From positions 1 through 12,444 of the forward strand of contig JAHIOG010000165.1 in the NCBI GenBank assembly GCA_018895675.1: a DNA stretch of 12,444 nt, in the 5' to 3' direction. The DNA is from a bacterium. GTDB taxonomy: Bacteria; Fidelibacterota; UBA2242. A program made the translations under genes and the position numbers. The notes below the pieces were generated by a model. The model saw nothing but the letters and a program-made list of their open reading frames with translations, did not search any database and had not been told where the DNA came from. Positions 5,853 through 12,444 of this stretch are shown here, one piece after another. Every line of letters starts with the position of its first letter. Within the stretch, counting starts at the first letter, position 1.

Positions 5853-7430
5853 ATGCAAACCTCAATGGTAAAATTGTTCGATACAACTCTGCGGGACGGT
5901 TCCCAGAGTGAAAGTATATCCTTTTCGCTGGAAGATAAACTGCATATTGCCAAAAAACTGGATGAGTTTGGGATTCATTATATCGAGGGCGGCTGGCCCG
6001 GTTCAAATCCCAAGGACGTCCTGTTTTTCAAGAAAGCGAAAGATGTACACTTCAAACAGGCAAAGATTGTAGCGTTTGGTTCAACGAAACATGCGAAAAA
6101 TAAGGTGGAAGATGATCCGAATATTCTGGCTCTGCTGGAAGCGGAAACCCCGGCCGTATCGGTGTTTGGTAAAACCTGGGTTTTTCATGTGGAAAAAGCT
6201 CTGCGGGTGACTAAACAGCAAAATCTGGATATGATTCGGGAGAGCGTTGCCTTTTTGAAAGCAAACGGTAAAGAAGTTATTTTCGATGCCGAACACTTTT
6301 TCGATGGTTATAAGGATGATCCGGATTATGCGCTGGAAGCATTGAAAGTTGCCGAAAGTGCCGGCGCCGATGTGCTGGTTCTCTGTGACACCAATGGCGG
6401 TTCGCTCACCAATGAGATTGCTGAAATTGTTCGTGAAGTTAAGCAGAATGTATCGGTGCCGTTAGGTATTCATGCCCATAATGATTCCGGTCTGGCGGTA
6501 GCGAATAGCCTGGCCGCGGTCCAAAACGGCTGCGTACATGTGCAGGGAACAATCAACGGTTACGGCGAGCGCAGTGGAAATGCGAATCTCTGCACTGTTA
6601 TTCCAAACCTGCAATTGAAAGCCGGTTATTCTTGTGTTCCTTCGGAAAATATTGCCAGAATTACTGCTCTTTCCCACTACGTCAGTGAAATTGCCAACCT
6701 GATTCATCCCAATAATATGCCCTTTGTCGGGAAGAGCGCCTTCGCCCATAAAGGCGGTATTCATGTCAGTGCCGTCATGCGGGATTCCGACACTTATGAG
6801 CATATCAAACCCGAAGCCGTGGGCAACAAACGCCGGGTACTGGTTTCCGATCTGTCGGGGAAAAGCAATATTGTTTTCAAGGCCGATGAACTGGGCGTTG
6901 ATCTCGAATCCGATAAAGATAAGATACCGGAAATTGTGCAGCAGTTAAAACAACTCGAACATGAGGGTTATGAATTCGAAGCGGCGGAAGGGTCGCTGGA
7001 ACTGTTGATTAAAAAATTGAAAAACGAGTATCGAAATTATTTTACCTTGCAGGGTTTTCGGATATTGATTGAGAAAAATGAATCCGATGAGATTCGGTCC
7101 GAAGCAACGGTGCGGATGATTGTGAATAATCAGGTCGAGCATACTGCTTCAGAAGGCGTAGGTCCGGTAAATGCTCTGGATAATGCGCTGCGCAAAGCGC
7201 TGATTAATTTTTATCCGGAAATCGATGAAATGAAACTTTCGGATTACAAGGTCCGGGTCATTAATGCCAAAGCCGCAACATCGGCTAAAGTCCGTGTCCT
7301 GATCGAATCTAGTGATGAGAAAAAAACCTGGAATACGGTTGGTGTCTCGGAAAATATCATCGAAGCCAGCTGGCAGGCGTTGACCGACAGTATTTCTTAT
7401 TATTTAATGAAAAAACATAACGGGAATTAG
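5853..7430 (+). CDS. cimA: (R)-citramalate synthase
   Basis: CimA condenses acetyl-CoA with pyruvate to citramalate, the first step of the threonine-independent route to 2-oxobutyrate and isoleucine. The 525-residue protein has an N-terminal HMGL-like TIM barrel: DTTLRDGSQ (10-18), EGGWPGSNPKD (45-55), AEHFFDGYKDDP (146-157), LCDTNGG (177-183), HAHNDSGLAVANSL (207-220) and NGYGERSGNANL (235-246). A C-terminal LeuA-type allosteric dimer domain spans about 395-520. The FDGYK...LCDTNGG pattern and the EGGWPGSNPKD pattern are those of the long citramalate synthase family (Geobacter-type), not of isopropylmalate synthase; the true LeuA lies directly downstream and differs at these places. ATG 5853 has AGGA (5842-5845) at good spacing. 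An ATG at 5865 is a weaker alternative. Feedback control by isoleucine is likely from the family but cannot be read here. Confidence 0.9.
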   Translation: MQTSMVKLFDTTLRDGSQSESISFSLEDKLHIAKKLDEFGIHYIEGGWPGSNPKDVLFFKKAKDVHFKQAKIVAFGSTKHAKNKVEDDPNILALLEAETPAVSVFGKTWVFHVEKALRVTKQQNLDMIRESVAFLKANGKEVIFDAEHFFDGYKDDPDYALEALKVAESAGADVLVLCDTNGGSLTNEIAEIVREVKQNVSVPLGIHAHNDSGLAVANSLAAVQNGCVHVQGTINGYGERSGNANLCTVIPNLQLKAGYSCVPSENIARITALSHYVSEIANLIHPNNMPFVGKSAFAHKGGIHVSAVMRDSDTYEHIKPEAVGNKRRVLVSDLSGKSNIVFKADELGVDLESDKDKIPEIVQQLKQLEHEGYEFEAAEGSLELLIKKLKNEYRNYFTLQGFRILIEKNESDEIRSEATVRMIVNNQVEHTASEGVGPVNALDNALRKALINFYPEIDEMKLSDYKVRVINAKAATSAKVRVLIESSDEKKTWNTVGVSENIIEASWQALTDSISYYLMKKHNGN

Positions 7431-7444
7431 ACTGAGGAGTAACT

Positions 7445-8989
7445 ATGGAAATGCGAAAGATTATTATTTTTGATACCACCCTGCGGGACGGTGAACAGAG
7501 TCCCGGCGCTTCATTGACCGTGAATGAAAAACTGGTTATTGCTCATCAGCTAGCCCGTTTGGGAGTGGATGTTATTGAAGCGGGGTTCCCGATTGCCTCT
7601 GATGGTGATTTTGAGGCGGTGAAACTGGTCGCTCAGAATGTCAAGGGGCCGTCGATTTGTGGATTGGCGCGGGCGAACGATGCGGATATCGATCGCTGCT
7701 GGGAAGCCGTGAAATATTCAGATAAACCGCGCATTCACACCTTTATCGCCACGTCCAAAGTCCACCGTGAGAAGAAATTACAGAAAAGTAAAGAGGAGAT
7801 CATCGAACTGGCGGTCAAAGCGGTGAAACGTGCCAAAAGCTATTGCGATGATGTGGAGTTTTCACCGGAAGATGCGGCCCGGACCAGCCTGGATTATTTG
7901 TGTGATGTTGTCAAAGCAGCAATTAATGCCGGGGCAACGACGATCAATATACCCGACACCGTTGGATATGCTGAACCGAAAGAATTTGGCGATCGAATTC
8001 GGTATCTCTTTGAAAAAGTCCCGGAAGCCAAAAACGTGGTAATCAGTGTGCATTGCCATAATGATCTGGGCAATGCGGTGGCCAATTCGTTGGCGGCGGT
8101 CGAGGCTGGTGCGACACAGGTGGAAGCTTGCATAAACGGCATTGGCGAGCGGGCCGGAAATGCATCCCTGGAAGAGATTATTATGAACCTGGTAACCCGT
8201 CAAGATTATTTTAATGTTGGCGTGAATGTGAATACCAGAGAGATTTTCCGGACCAGTCGTCTGGTCTCGAATCTGACCGGGATTGACATTCAGCGGAATA
8301 AAGCGATTGTCGGCGTCAATGCCTTTGCCCATGAGGCCGGCATACACCAGCATGGTGTCTTAAAGAGCAAGCAGACCTACGAAATTATGACGCCGGAAGA
8401 GGTTGGCTGGACCGGTGAAAACCTGATCATCGGTAAACATTCCGGAAAACATGCGGTGTCGGCACTCCTAGAAGAAGAGGGTTTTCAGTTAGACAAAGAG
8501 ACGATTACTCAGGTCACTGAACGGGTAAAGGAATTGGCGGACAAGGAAAAATCCGTCGAACGCGACGATGTGATTGCGATTGCCCGGGACATTACCCATC
8601 AGTTGTCGGATGAGGAGCAATTTGTCAAACTGGAAGAATTTTCGGTTGTTACCGGGTCCAATATGACGCCGACAGCATCGGTAAAATTGCGGGTTAATGG
8701 TGAAATGAAAATCGCCGCCGGAATCGGTGACGGTCCGGTCGATGCGGTCAGTAATGCGATCTGGCAGATGATTGGTCCATCTCTGAAACTTCAGGATTAT
8801 CACCTGAAAGCAATCACCGGTGGGACCGACGCTCTGGCCGATGTGTCGATTAAACTGTCCGATGAAAAATACAATCTGTTTGTCGCCCGGGCGGTGGATG
8901 AAGACGTTATTCGTGCCAGTGTTAAGGCGATTATCAAAGGAATTAACAAAGCGTTAAACTATAGAGAGAAAATTCAGGCTCAGGGATAA
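7445..8989 (+). CDS. leuA: 2-Isopropylmalate synthase
   Basis: LeuA condenses acetyl-CoA with 2-oxoisovalerate, the committed step to leucine. It has 514 residues, the usual length of the LeuA1 type with a regulatory domain. Barrel motifs: FDTTLRDGEQSPG (9-21), VIEAGFPIAS (43-52), HTFIATSKVH (98-107), EFSPEDAART (138-147), the metal-binding HCHNDLGNAVANS (203-215) and NGIGERAGNASLEE (231-244). A linker with NAFAHEAGIHQHG and GKHSGKHAV follows, then a C-terminal dimer/allosteric domain (about 380-505) expected to sense leucine. ATG 7445 has a strong site, GAGGAG (7434-7439), 5 nt upstream. It sits beside its paralogue cimA, and the two proteins probably compete for acetyl-CoA. Confidence 0.96.
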   Translation: MEMRKIIIFDTTLRDGEQSPGASLTVNEKLVIAHQLARLGVDVIEAGFPIASDGDFEAVKLVAQNVKGPSICGLARANDADIDRCWEAVKYSDKPRIHTFIATSKVHREKKLQKSKEEIIELAVKAVKRAKSYCDDVEFSPEDAARTSLDYLCDVVKAAINAGATTINIPDTVGYAEPKEFGDRIRYLFEKVPEAKNVVISVHCHNDLGNAVANSLAAVEAGATQVEACINGIGERAGNASLEEIIMNLVTRQDYFNVGVNVNTREIFRTSRLVSNLTGIDIQRNKAIVGVNAFAHEAGIHQHGVLKSKQTYEIMTPEEVGWTGENLIIGKHSGKHAVSALLEEEGFQLDKETITQVTERVKELADKEKSVERDDVIAIARDITHQLSDEEQFVKLEEFSVVTGSNMTPTASVKLRVNGEMKIAAGIGDGPVDAVSNAIWQMIGPSLKLQDYHLKAITGGTDALADVSIKLSDEKYNLFVARAVDEDVIRASVKAIIKGINKALNYREKIQAQG

Positions 8990-9003
8990 AGGAGTAAACT
9001 TTG
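8988..9003 (+). promoter_or_regulatory. Ribosome binding site with TTG start of leuC
   Basis: AAAGGAG (8988-8994) overlaps the leuA stop codon and lies 6 nt before TTG 9001. No ATG or GTG in this frame gives a better N-terminus, so leuC probably starts with the rare TTG codon. That may lower its translation relative to its neighbours. Confidence 0.75.
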
Positions 9004-10263
9004 GGAAGTACGATTACGGAAAAAATACTGGCGGCTCACAGTGGCCGCGACAGCGTAAAACCCGGCGAATTGATTAATGCCGAAATCGATGTGATTATGT
9101 GTCATGATGTGACCACTACGCCGGCCATCGATATGCTGGCGGAAAAAGGATTAAGCAAAGTCGCTTATCCTGAGCGGGTGGTGGTTATGCCCGATCATTT
9201 TGTGCCGAATAAGGACATTCAATCGGCGGAGATGGTGGCGAAAATCCGGCGCTGGGCCAAAGAGCAGGGCATCGAACAATTTTATGAGTTGGGGCGTCAT
9301 GGTGTCTGTCATGCGCTGCTGCCGGAACAGGGACATGTGCGTCCCGGAACGACTATTATTTGTGGCGACAGCCATACTTCGACGCATGGTGCTCTGGGGG
9401 CATTTTCGACCGGCGTCGGCAGCACCGATCTGGCGGCCACATTAGTTACCGGTGAACTTTGGTTTAAAGTTCCGGAAACCATTTTGTTTCGCCTAACTGG
9501 GAAACTCGGAAAGGGTGTTTACTCCAAGGATGTGATTCTTGAGATTATCCGGAGGATAGGAGTTGACGGCGCACTATATAAAACCATGGAATTCACCGGT
9601 GAGCTGATTGACGATCTGTCTGTCGAAGCCCGGATGACCATTTGTAATATGGCCATCGAGGCTGGTGGAAAGTCAGGAATCATTAATCCCGATCAAAAAA
9701 CGATCGACTATGTCAAAGCCCGGACAGATGAACCCTTTGAACTGTTATATAGTGATCCCGATGCGGAGTACAGTCAGATAATTGACATCGATGTTTCCGA
9801 GCTCGAGCCGATTGTGGCGTTTCCCCATTTGCCAAGTAATGGCAAACCGGTTTCACAGGTTGGCGAAATTCTGATAGATCAGGCCTATCTGGGCAGCTGT
9901 ACCAACGGGCGGATCGAGGATCTGCGGGTTGCGGCAGAAATTATGAAAAATAAAAAAGTGGCGAAGAACACCCGGATGATTGTCGTACCAGCTACTACGG
10001 ATATCTGGAAACAGGCCAATAAAGAGGGACTGCTGGATATCTTTATGGATGCCGGGGCGACGGTGTCGTCCCCGACCTGCGGCGCCTGTCTCGGCGGGCA
10101 CATGGGCATCCTGGCTGCCGGCGAACGCTGTATCAGCTCCACGAACCGCAACTTTGTCGGGCGCATGGGCAGCCCGAAATCAGAAGTTTATCTCGGCAGC
10201 CCGGCAACGGTCGCCGCTTCGGCCATTGAGGGGAAAATTGCCGATCCACGCAAATATCTATAG
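9001..10263 (+). CDS. leuC: 3-Isopropylmalate dehydratase, large subunit
   Basis: LeuC is the [4Fe-4S] aconitase-family subunit that, with LeuD, converts 2- to 3-isopropylmalate. The 420-residue length is that of the LeuC2 (archaeal and deep-branching bacterial) type rather than the roughly 466-residue E. coli form. Motifs: CGDSHTSTHGALGAF (121-135), GSCTNGR with cluster Cys300, and SPTCGACLGGHMG with Cys360 and Cys363; all three cluster ligands are present. The sequence starts at TTG 9001 with MGSTITEKILAAHSG, a normal family N-terminus. Paired with leuD 8 nt downstream. Enzymes of this type often also accept citramalate or methylmalate, which fits the cimA gene in the same operon (family knowledge and inference). 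Confidence 0.95.
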   Translation: MGSTITEKILAAHSGRDSVKPGELINAEIDVIMCHDVTTTPAIDMLAEKGLSKVAYPERVVVMPDHFVPNKDIQSAEMVAKIRRWAKEQGIEQFYELGRHGVCHALLPEQGHVRPGTTIICGDSHTSTHGALGAFSTGVGSTDLAATLVTGELWFKVPETILFRLTGKLGKGVYSKDVILEIIRRIGVDGALYKTMEFTGELIDDLSVEARMTICNMAIEAGGKSGIINPDQKTIDYVKARTDEPFELLYSDPDAEYSQIIDIDVSELEPIVAFPHLPSNGKPVSQVGEILIDQAYLGSCTNGRIEDLRVAAEIMKNKKVAKNTRMIVVPATTDIWKQANKEGLLDIFMDAGATVSSPTCGACLGGHMGILAAGERCISSTNRNFVGRMGSPKSEVYLGSPATVAASAIEGKIADPRKYL

Positions 10264-10271
10264 GAGACATC

Positions 10272-10760
10272 ATGACAGGAAAAGCACATTGTTATAAACG
10301 TGATCACATTAATACCGACGAAATTATTCCGGCCCGCTACCTGAATATGGACAAAGAGTCTGATTTGGCAAAACACGCCATGGAGGATATTGATGCCGAT
10401 TTTTTAAATAAAGTCAAAGATGGTGATATTATTGTTGCCGGGGAAGATTTCGGCTGTGGCAGTTCCCGGGAACATGCGGTCTGGGCGTTGCGTGGCGCCG
10501 GGATCCGGGCGGTCGTCGCCGATACATTTGCCAGAATATTTTACCGTAACTGCATTAATAACGGATTTTTAGCAATTGAATGCAAACATATCAATGATAA
10601 AGTCGATTCCGGCGATGAGCTGACCATTGACATTGAAAATGGAATAATTATAAACAGCAGCAAAAATGAACAGTACAAATTTCTGGCAATACCGGGGTTT
10701 GCCCGGGAAATCATCGATGCCGGCGGCTTGTTGAATCATATCGCAGGAAAGGTAAAATAG
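10272..10760 (+). CDS. leuD: 3-Isopropylmalate dehydratase, small subunit
   Basis: LeuD supplies the swivelling substrate-recognition domain of the isomerase. At 162 residues it is the short LeuD2 form that goes with a roughly 420-residue LeuC. Conserved blocks are DHINTDEIIPARYL (11-24), GEDFGCGSSREHAVWAL (57-73) and FARIFYRNCINNGF (86-99); the GCGSSREHA loop is the substrate-contact signature. GGAG (10263-10266) overlaps the leuC stop and lies 5 nt before ATG 10272. The leuB start follows 2 nt after its stop. The loop between DEIIPARYL and GEDFG, which sets substrate choice in this family, contains LNMDKESDLAKHAMEDID. Whether it favours isopropylmalate, citramalate-type substrates or both cannot be decided by eye. 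Confidence 0.95.
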   Translation: MTGKAHCYKRDHINTDEIIPARYLNMDKESDLAKHAMEDIDADFLNKVKDGDIIVAGEDFGCGSSREHAVWALRGAGIRAVVADTFARIFYRNCINNGFLAIECKHINDKVDSGDELTIDIENGIIINSSKNEQYKFLAIPGFAREIIDAGGLLNHIAGKVK

Positions 10761-10762
10761 AA

Positions 10763-11845
10763 ATGGATGTCAAAAAAATAGCGGTTCTGCCGGGTGACGG
10801 AATCGGTCCGGAAGTCATGCAGGAGGCGTTGAAAGTTCTGGACGCCGTACAATCAAAATTTAATGTGAAATTTGAATATAGACACGCGCTGGTTGGTGGT
10901 GCCGCCTGGGACGATTATCAAACCCATTTACCTGAAGATACTTTGAAAATCTGCCGGGAATCCGATGCAATTCTCTTTGGTTCTGTGGGCGGCTCTGTGC
11001 ATGAACAGGATACCGATAAATGGCGTGGTGTGGAGCTCAACTCGCTGCTGGGATTACGGAAAGCGTTTGGACTATACGCGAATCTGCGTCCGGCAAAATT
11101 GTATTCCTCACTGGCCTTTGCGTCACCATTACGAAGCGATATCAGTGAAAAGGGCTTTGATATTTTGGTCGTGCGCGAGCTGACCGGCGGGATTTACTTT
11201 GGAAAACCGAAAGGCCGTACCGGCGAAGGTGATATGGAAGCGGCCTTTGACACAATGATCTATTCAAGGGGAGAAATTAAGCGTATTACCCGAGTAGCTT
11301 TCGAAGCCGCCCGCAAACGGCGCAAGAAAGTCACCTCCATCGACAAAGCCAATGTACTTACAACGATGGTGTTCTGGCGTCAGGTGGTTGAAGAAATTGC
11401 CCAAGAGTATCCGGATGTGGACTATGAACCCATGTATGTGGATAATGCCGCAATGCAACTAACCAAAAATCCTCAGCAGTTCGATGTAATGCTTTGCGGA
11501 AATATGTTCGGCGATATTCTGTCCGATGAAGCCGCCGCGTTGACCGGCAGCCTGGGAATGCTGCCCAGTGCCAGCATTGCGGACGGCAGTTTTGGAATGT
11601 ATGAACCCGGTGGCGGATCGGCCCCGGATATTGCCGGTCATGGTGTCGCTAATCCCATCGCACAAATCCTCAGCGCCGCGATGATGCTACGTTATTCCTT
11701 TGATATGGTTGAAGCTGCTGAGGAAATCGAAAAGGCCGTTGAGGACGTGCTTAATGACGGTTACCGCACCGGTGATATCTGGCAGGAGGGTGGAAAAAAA
11801 ATCGGTACGGCTGAGATGGGTGACCGGATCGCGGAGAAAATTTAA
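10763..11845 (+). CDS. leuB: 3-Isopropylmalate dehydrogenase
   Basis: LeuB oxidatively decarboxylates 3-isopropylmalate to 2-oxoisocaproate with NAD; it or a homologue also completes the citramalate route to 2-oxobutyrate. The 360-residue length is typical. Motifs: LPGDGIGPEV (9-18), ELNSLLGLRKAFGLYANLRP (91-110) with the substrate-binding arginines, VRELTGGIYFG (137-147), the catalytic region DKANVL (194-199), MYVDNAAMQL (224-233), NMFGDILSDEAA (247-258) and the NAD-binding GGSAPDIAGHGVANP (284-298). ATG 10763 has AGGAAAGG (10745-10752), 10 nt upstream, inside the end of leuD. It is the last gene of the operon. No T-tailed hairpin is seen right after its TAA. Confidence 0.96.
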   Translation: MDVKKIAVLPGDGIGPEVMQEALKVLDAVQSKFNVKFEYRHALVGGAAWDDYQTHLPEDTLKICRESDAILFGSVGGSVHEQDTDKWRGVELNSLLGLRKAFGLYANLRPAKLYSSLAFASPLRSDISEKGFDILVVRELTGGIYFGKPKGRTGEGDMEAAFDTMIYSRGEIKRITRVAFEAARKRRKKVTSIDKANVLTTMVFWRQVVEEIAQEYPDVDYEPMYVDNAAMQLTKNPQQFDVMLCGNMFGDILSDEAAALTGSLGMLPSASIADGSFGMYEPGGGSAPDIAGHGVANPIAQILSAAMMLRYSFDMVEAAEEIEKAVEDVLNDGYRTGDIWQEGGKKIGTAEMGDRIAEKI

Positions 11846-12064
11846 ATTTAGTATAGGGGTGCAGAATGCTGGACCTCCTAGTACTACGTGTAAAAAATAT
11901 TCGATTTGACACTTGAACAATTTTGCCATTTTCAAAGCCTGCTTTACCGACGGATTAAATTTCCCGTTTTCAATGGCGATGATGGTCTGCCGGGAGCCGT
12001 TTAGCGCATCAGCTATTTTTTCCTGTGTCATCTGATAATGGTCAAACCGGTACTTTTTAATCAA
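11687..12064 (-). CDS. Small XRE-family HTH regulator ORF, 3' end probably frameshifted
   Basis: The frame from TTG 12064 has 125 codons, but only about the first 55 look like a protein family. MTQEKIADALNGSRQTIIAIENGKFNPSVKQALKMAKLF shows the XRE/Cro helix-turn-helix of the small YozG-like DNA-binding regulators of about 65-70 residues. Those normally end in an IEDIF-type motif and a few charged residues. Here the sequence reads CQIEYFLH and then continues through DNA antisense to the end of leuB for 159 bp, with no family resemblance. A shift of two bases near 11896-11901 would restore IE-D-IF and reach a TAG at once, so a small deletion is a reasonable reading. The start is also poor: TTG within an inverted repeat, with GGGGA upstream. 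It may be a decaying gene or a very short intact one. Convergent with leuB; target unknown. Confidence 0.5.
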   Translation of the reverse strand: MIKKYRFDHYQMTQEKIADALNGSRQTIIAIENGKFNPSVKQALKMAKLFKCQIEYFLHVVLGGPAFCTPILNLNFLRDPVTHLSRTDFFSTLLPDITGAVTVIKHVLNGLFDFLSSFNHIKGIT

Positions 12065-12102
12065 AGAATTCCCCGATGCTTGCGTCGGGGTAGTTCATTT
12101 GA
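12061..12102. repeat. Extended GC-rich inverted repeat (possible terminator or dispersed palindrome)
   Basis: The core CCCCGATG (12071-12078), loop CTTG and CGTCGGGG (12083-12090) forms an 8-bp stem with one T-G wobble on the + strand, which becomes an A-C mismatch on the minus strand. The flanks TCAAA/GAA (12061-12068) and TTC/TTTGA (12094-12102) continue the symmetry with small bulges. It lies between the end of the dipeptidase gene and the HTH gene (both minus) and about 225 bp after leuB. Neither strand has a good T tract after the core, so it is at best a weak terminator. A dispersed palindromic element is the other possibility. Together with the HTH ORF it accounts for the 315-bp stretch 11846-12160; nothing else was seen there. 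Confidence 0.6.
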
Positions 12103-12160
12103 AATATTTTGTTGCACAGGTTCTACCGAAATGCTTGATAGAGCTTAACCCTATGGAAAG

Positions 12161-12444
12161 TTACAATGACTTGCCGGCTATTCTTTCCGTTTCGCGAAAG
12201 ACTCTCAGGAAGTTCCCGCTCCAAATTTTGCCAATATCCTTTTTTGAGTAAGCTCGTTTAAGCAGTTCCTTTGTGATATTCGGCATCTGGCTGACATCCC
12301 GAAGTCCAATTAGTTCACCGCCACCGTCGAAGTCGGTACCGATGCCCACATGATCGATGCCGACAAGATTCACAATATGATCGATATGATCAACAAAATC
12401 ACTGACACTGGCCAGTTTACGGGGATAATTTTTATCTATTTCGT
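12161..12444 (-). CDS. Membrane dipeptidase (peptidase family M19), C-terminal part (partial)
   Basis: The frame enters from the right edge and ends at TAA (12161-12163); 93 residues are visible. It contains DFVDHIDHIVNLVGIDHVGIGTDFDGGG, where the GIDHVGIG(S/T)DFDG block is the hallmark of renal-dipeptidase-like M19 enzymes and its Asp contacts the substrate. The usual C-terminal pattern follows: the DVSQMPNITKELLKRAYSKKDIGKIWSGNFLRVFRE segment, where GNFLRV is strongly conserved. The zinc ligands lie upstream, outside the window. A GTG at 12373 could be mistaken for a start, but the family sequence clearly continues upstream of it. The enzyme hydrolyses dipeptides, often outside the cytoplasm; location cannot be judged without the N-terminus. 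Confidence 0.9.
   Translation of the reverse strand, partial: EIDKNYPRKLASVSDFVDHIDHIVNLVGIDHVGIGTDFDGGGELIGLRDVSQMPNITKELLKRAYSKKDIGKIWSGNFLRVFRETERIAGKSL

Noticed and set aside
5090..5953. Long minus-strand open frame (287 codons) opposite ilvC and the start of cimA
   Set aside because: It lies opposite strongly conserved enzyme sequence, has no family resemblance and no ribosome site; it is a by-product of codon use on the other strand.
11906..11911. TTGACA on the + strand after leuB as a promoter
   Set aside because: No -10-like hexamer lies at 16-18 bp downstream, there is no + strand gene after it, and it falls inside the HTH coding sequence.

Overview
The window is built around one complete branched-chain amino acid operon on the + strand (about 730-11845), with a partial minus-strand gene at each edge. 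The order is promoter, leader peptide and attenuator, then ilvD, ilvB, ilvN, ilvC, cimA, leuA, leuC, leuD and leuB. The nine enzyme genes are packed with gaps of 1-26 nt, and ilvN and ilvC overlap by 11 nt, so a single transcript is very likely.

The operon encodes nearly everything needed to turn pyruvate plus acetyl-CoA into the 2-oxo acids of all three branched-chain amino acids. CimA makes citramalate, so isoleucine can start from pyruvate without threonine deaminase. LeuA makes isopropylmalate. LeuC/LeuD and LeuB can extend both chains. IlvB/IlvN, IlvC and IlvD then make the valine and isoleucine oxo acids. The final aminotransferase (ilvE) and ilvA are not in the window.

Upstream (593-914) is a well-formed regulatory region: a TTGACA-N17-TAATAT promoter, a 28-residue leader ORF very rich in Ile/Leu codons, and an intrinsic terminator just before ilvD. 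A G-rich segment at the end of the leader ORF can pair with the left arm of that terminator over 10 bp. This is the layout of a ribosome-dependent transcription attenuator, and it is the most interesting element here.

Left edge (1-592, minus): the start of a secreted M14 zinc carboxypeptidase, divergent from the operon. Right edge: a small XRE-type regulator ORF (minus, convergent with leuB) that looks damaged at its 3' end, an extended GC-rich inverted repeat (12061-12102), and the C-terminal part of an M19 membrane dipeptidase (minus, running off the window).

The sequence fits a bacterium with a Gram-negative-style exported protein, Shine-Dalgarno-led genes and moderate base composition. 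The 420/162-residue LeuC/LeuD pair, the CimA family and a Cys-rich insert in IlvB hint at a lineage outside the well-studied Proteobacteria and Firmicutes, perhaps in or near the FCB/candidate-phylum group. That placement is a guess from protein style only.
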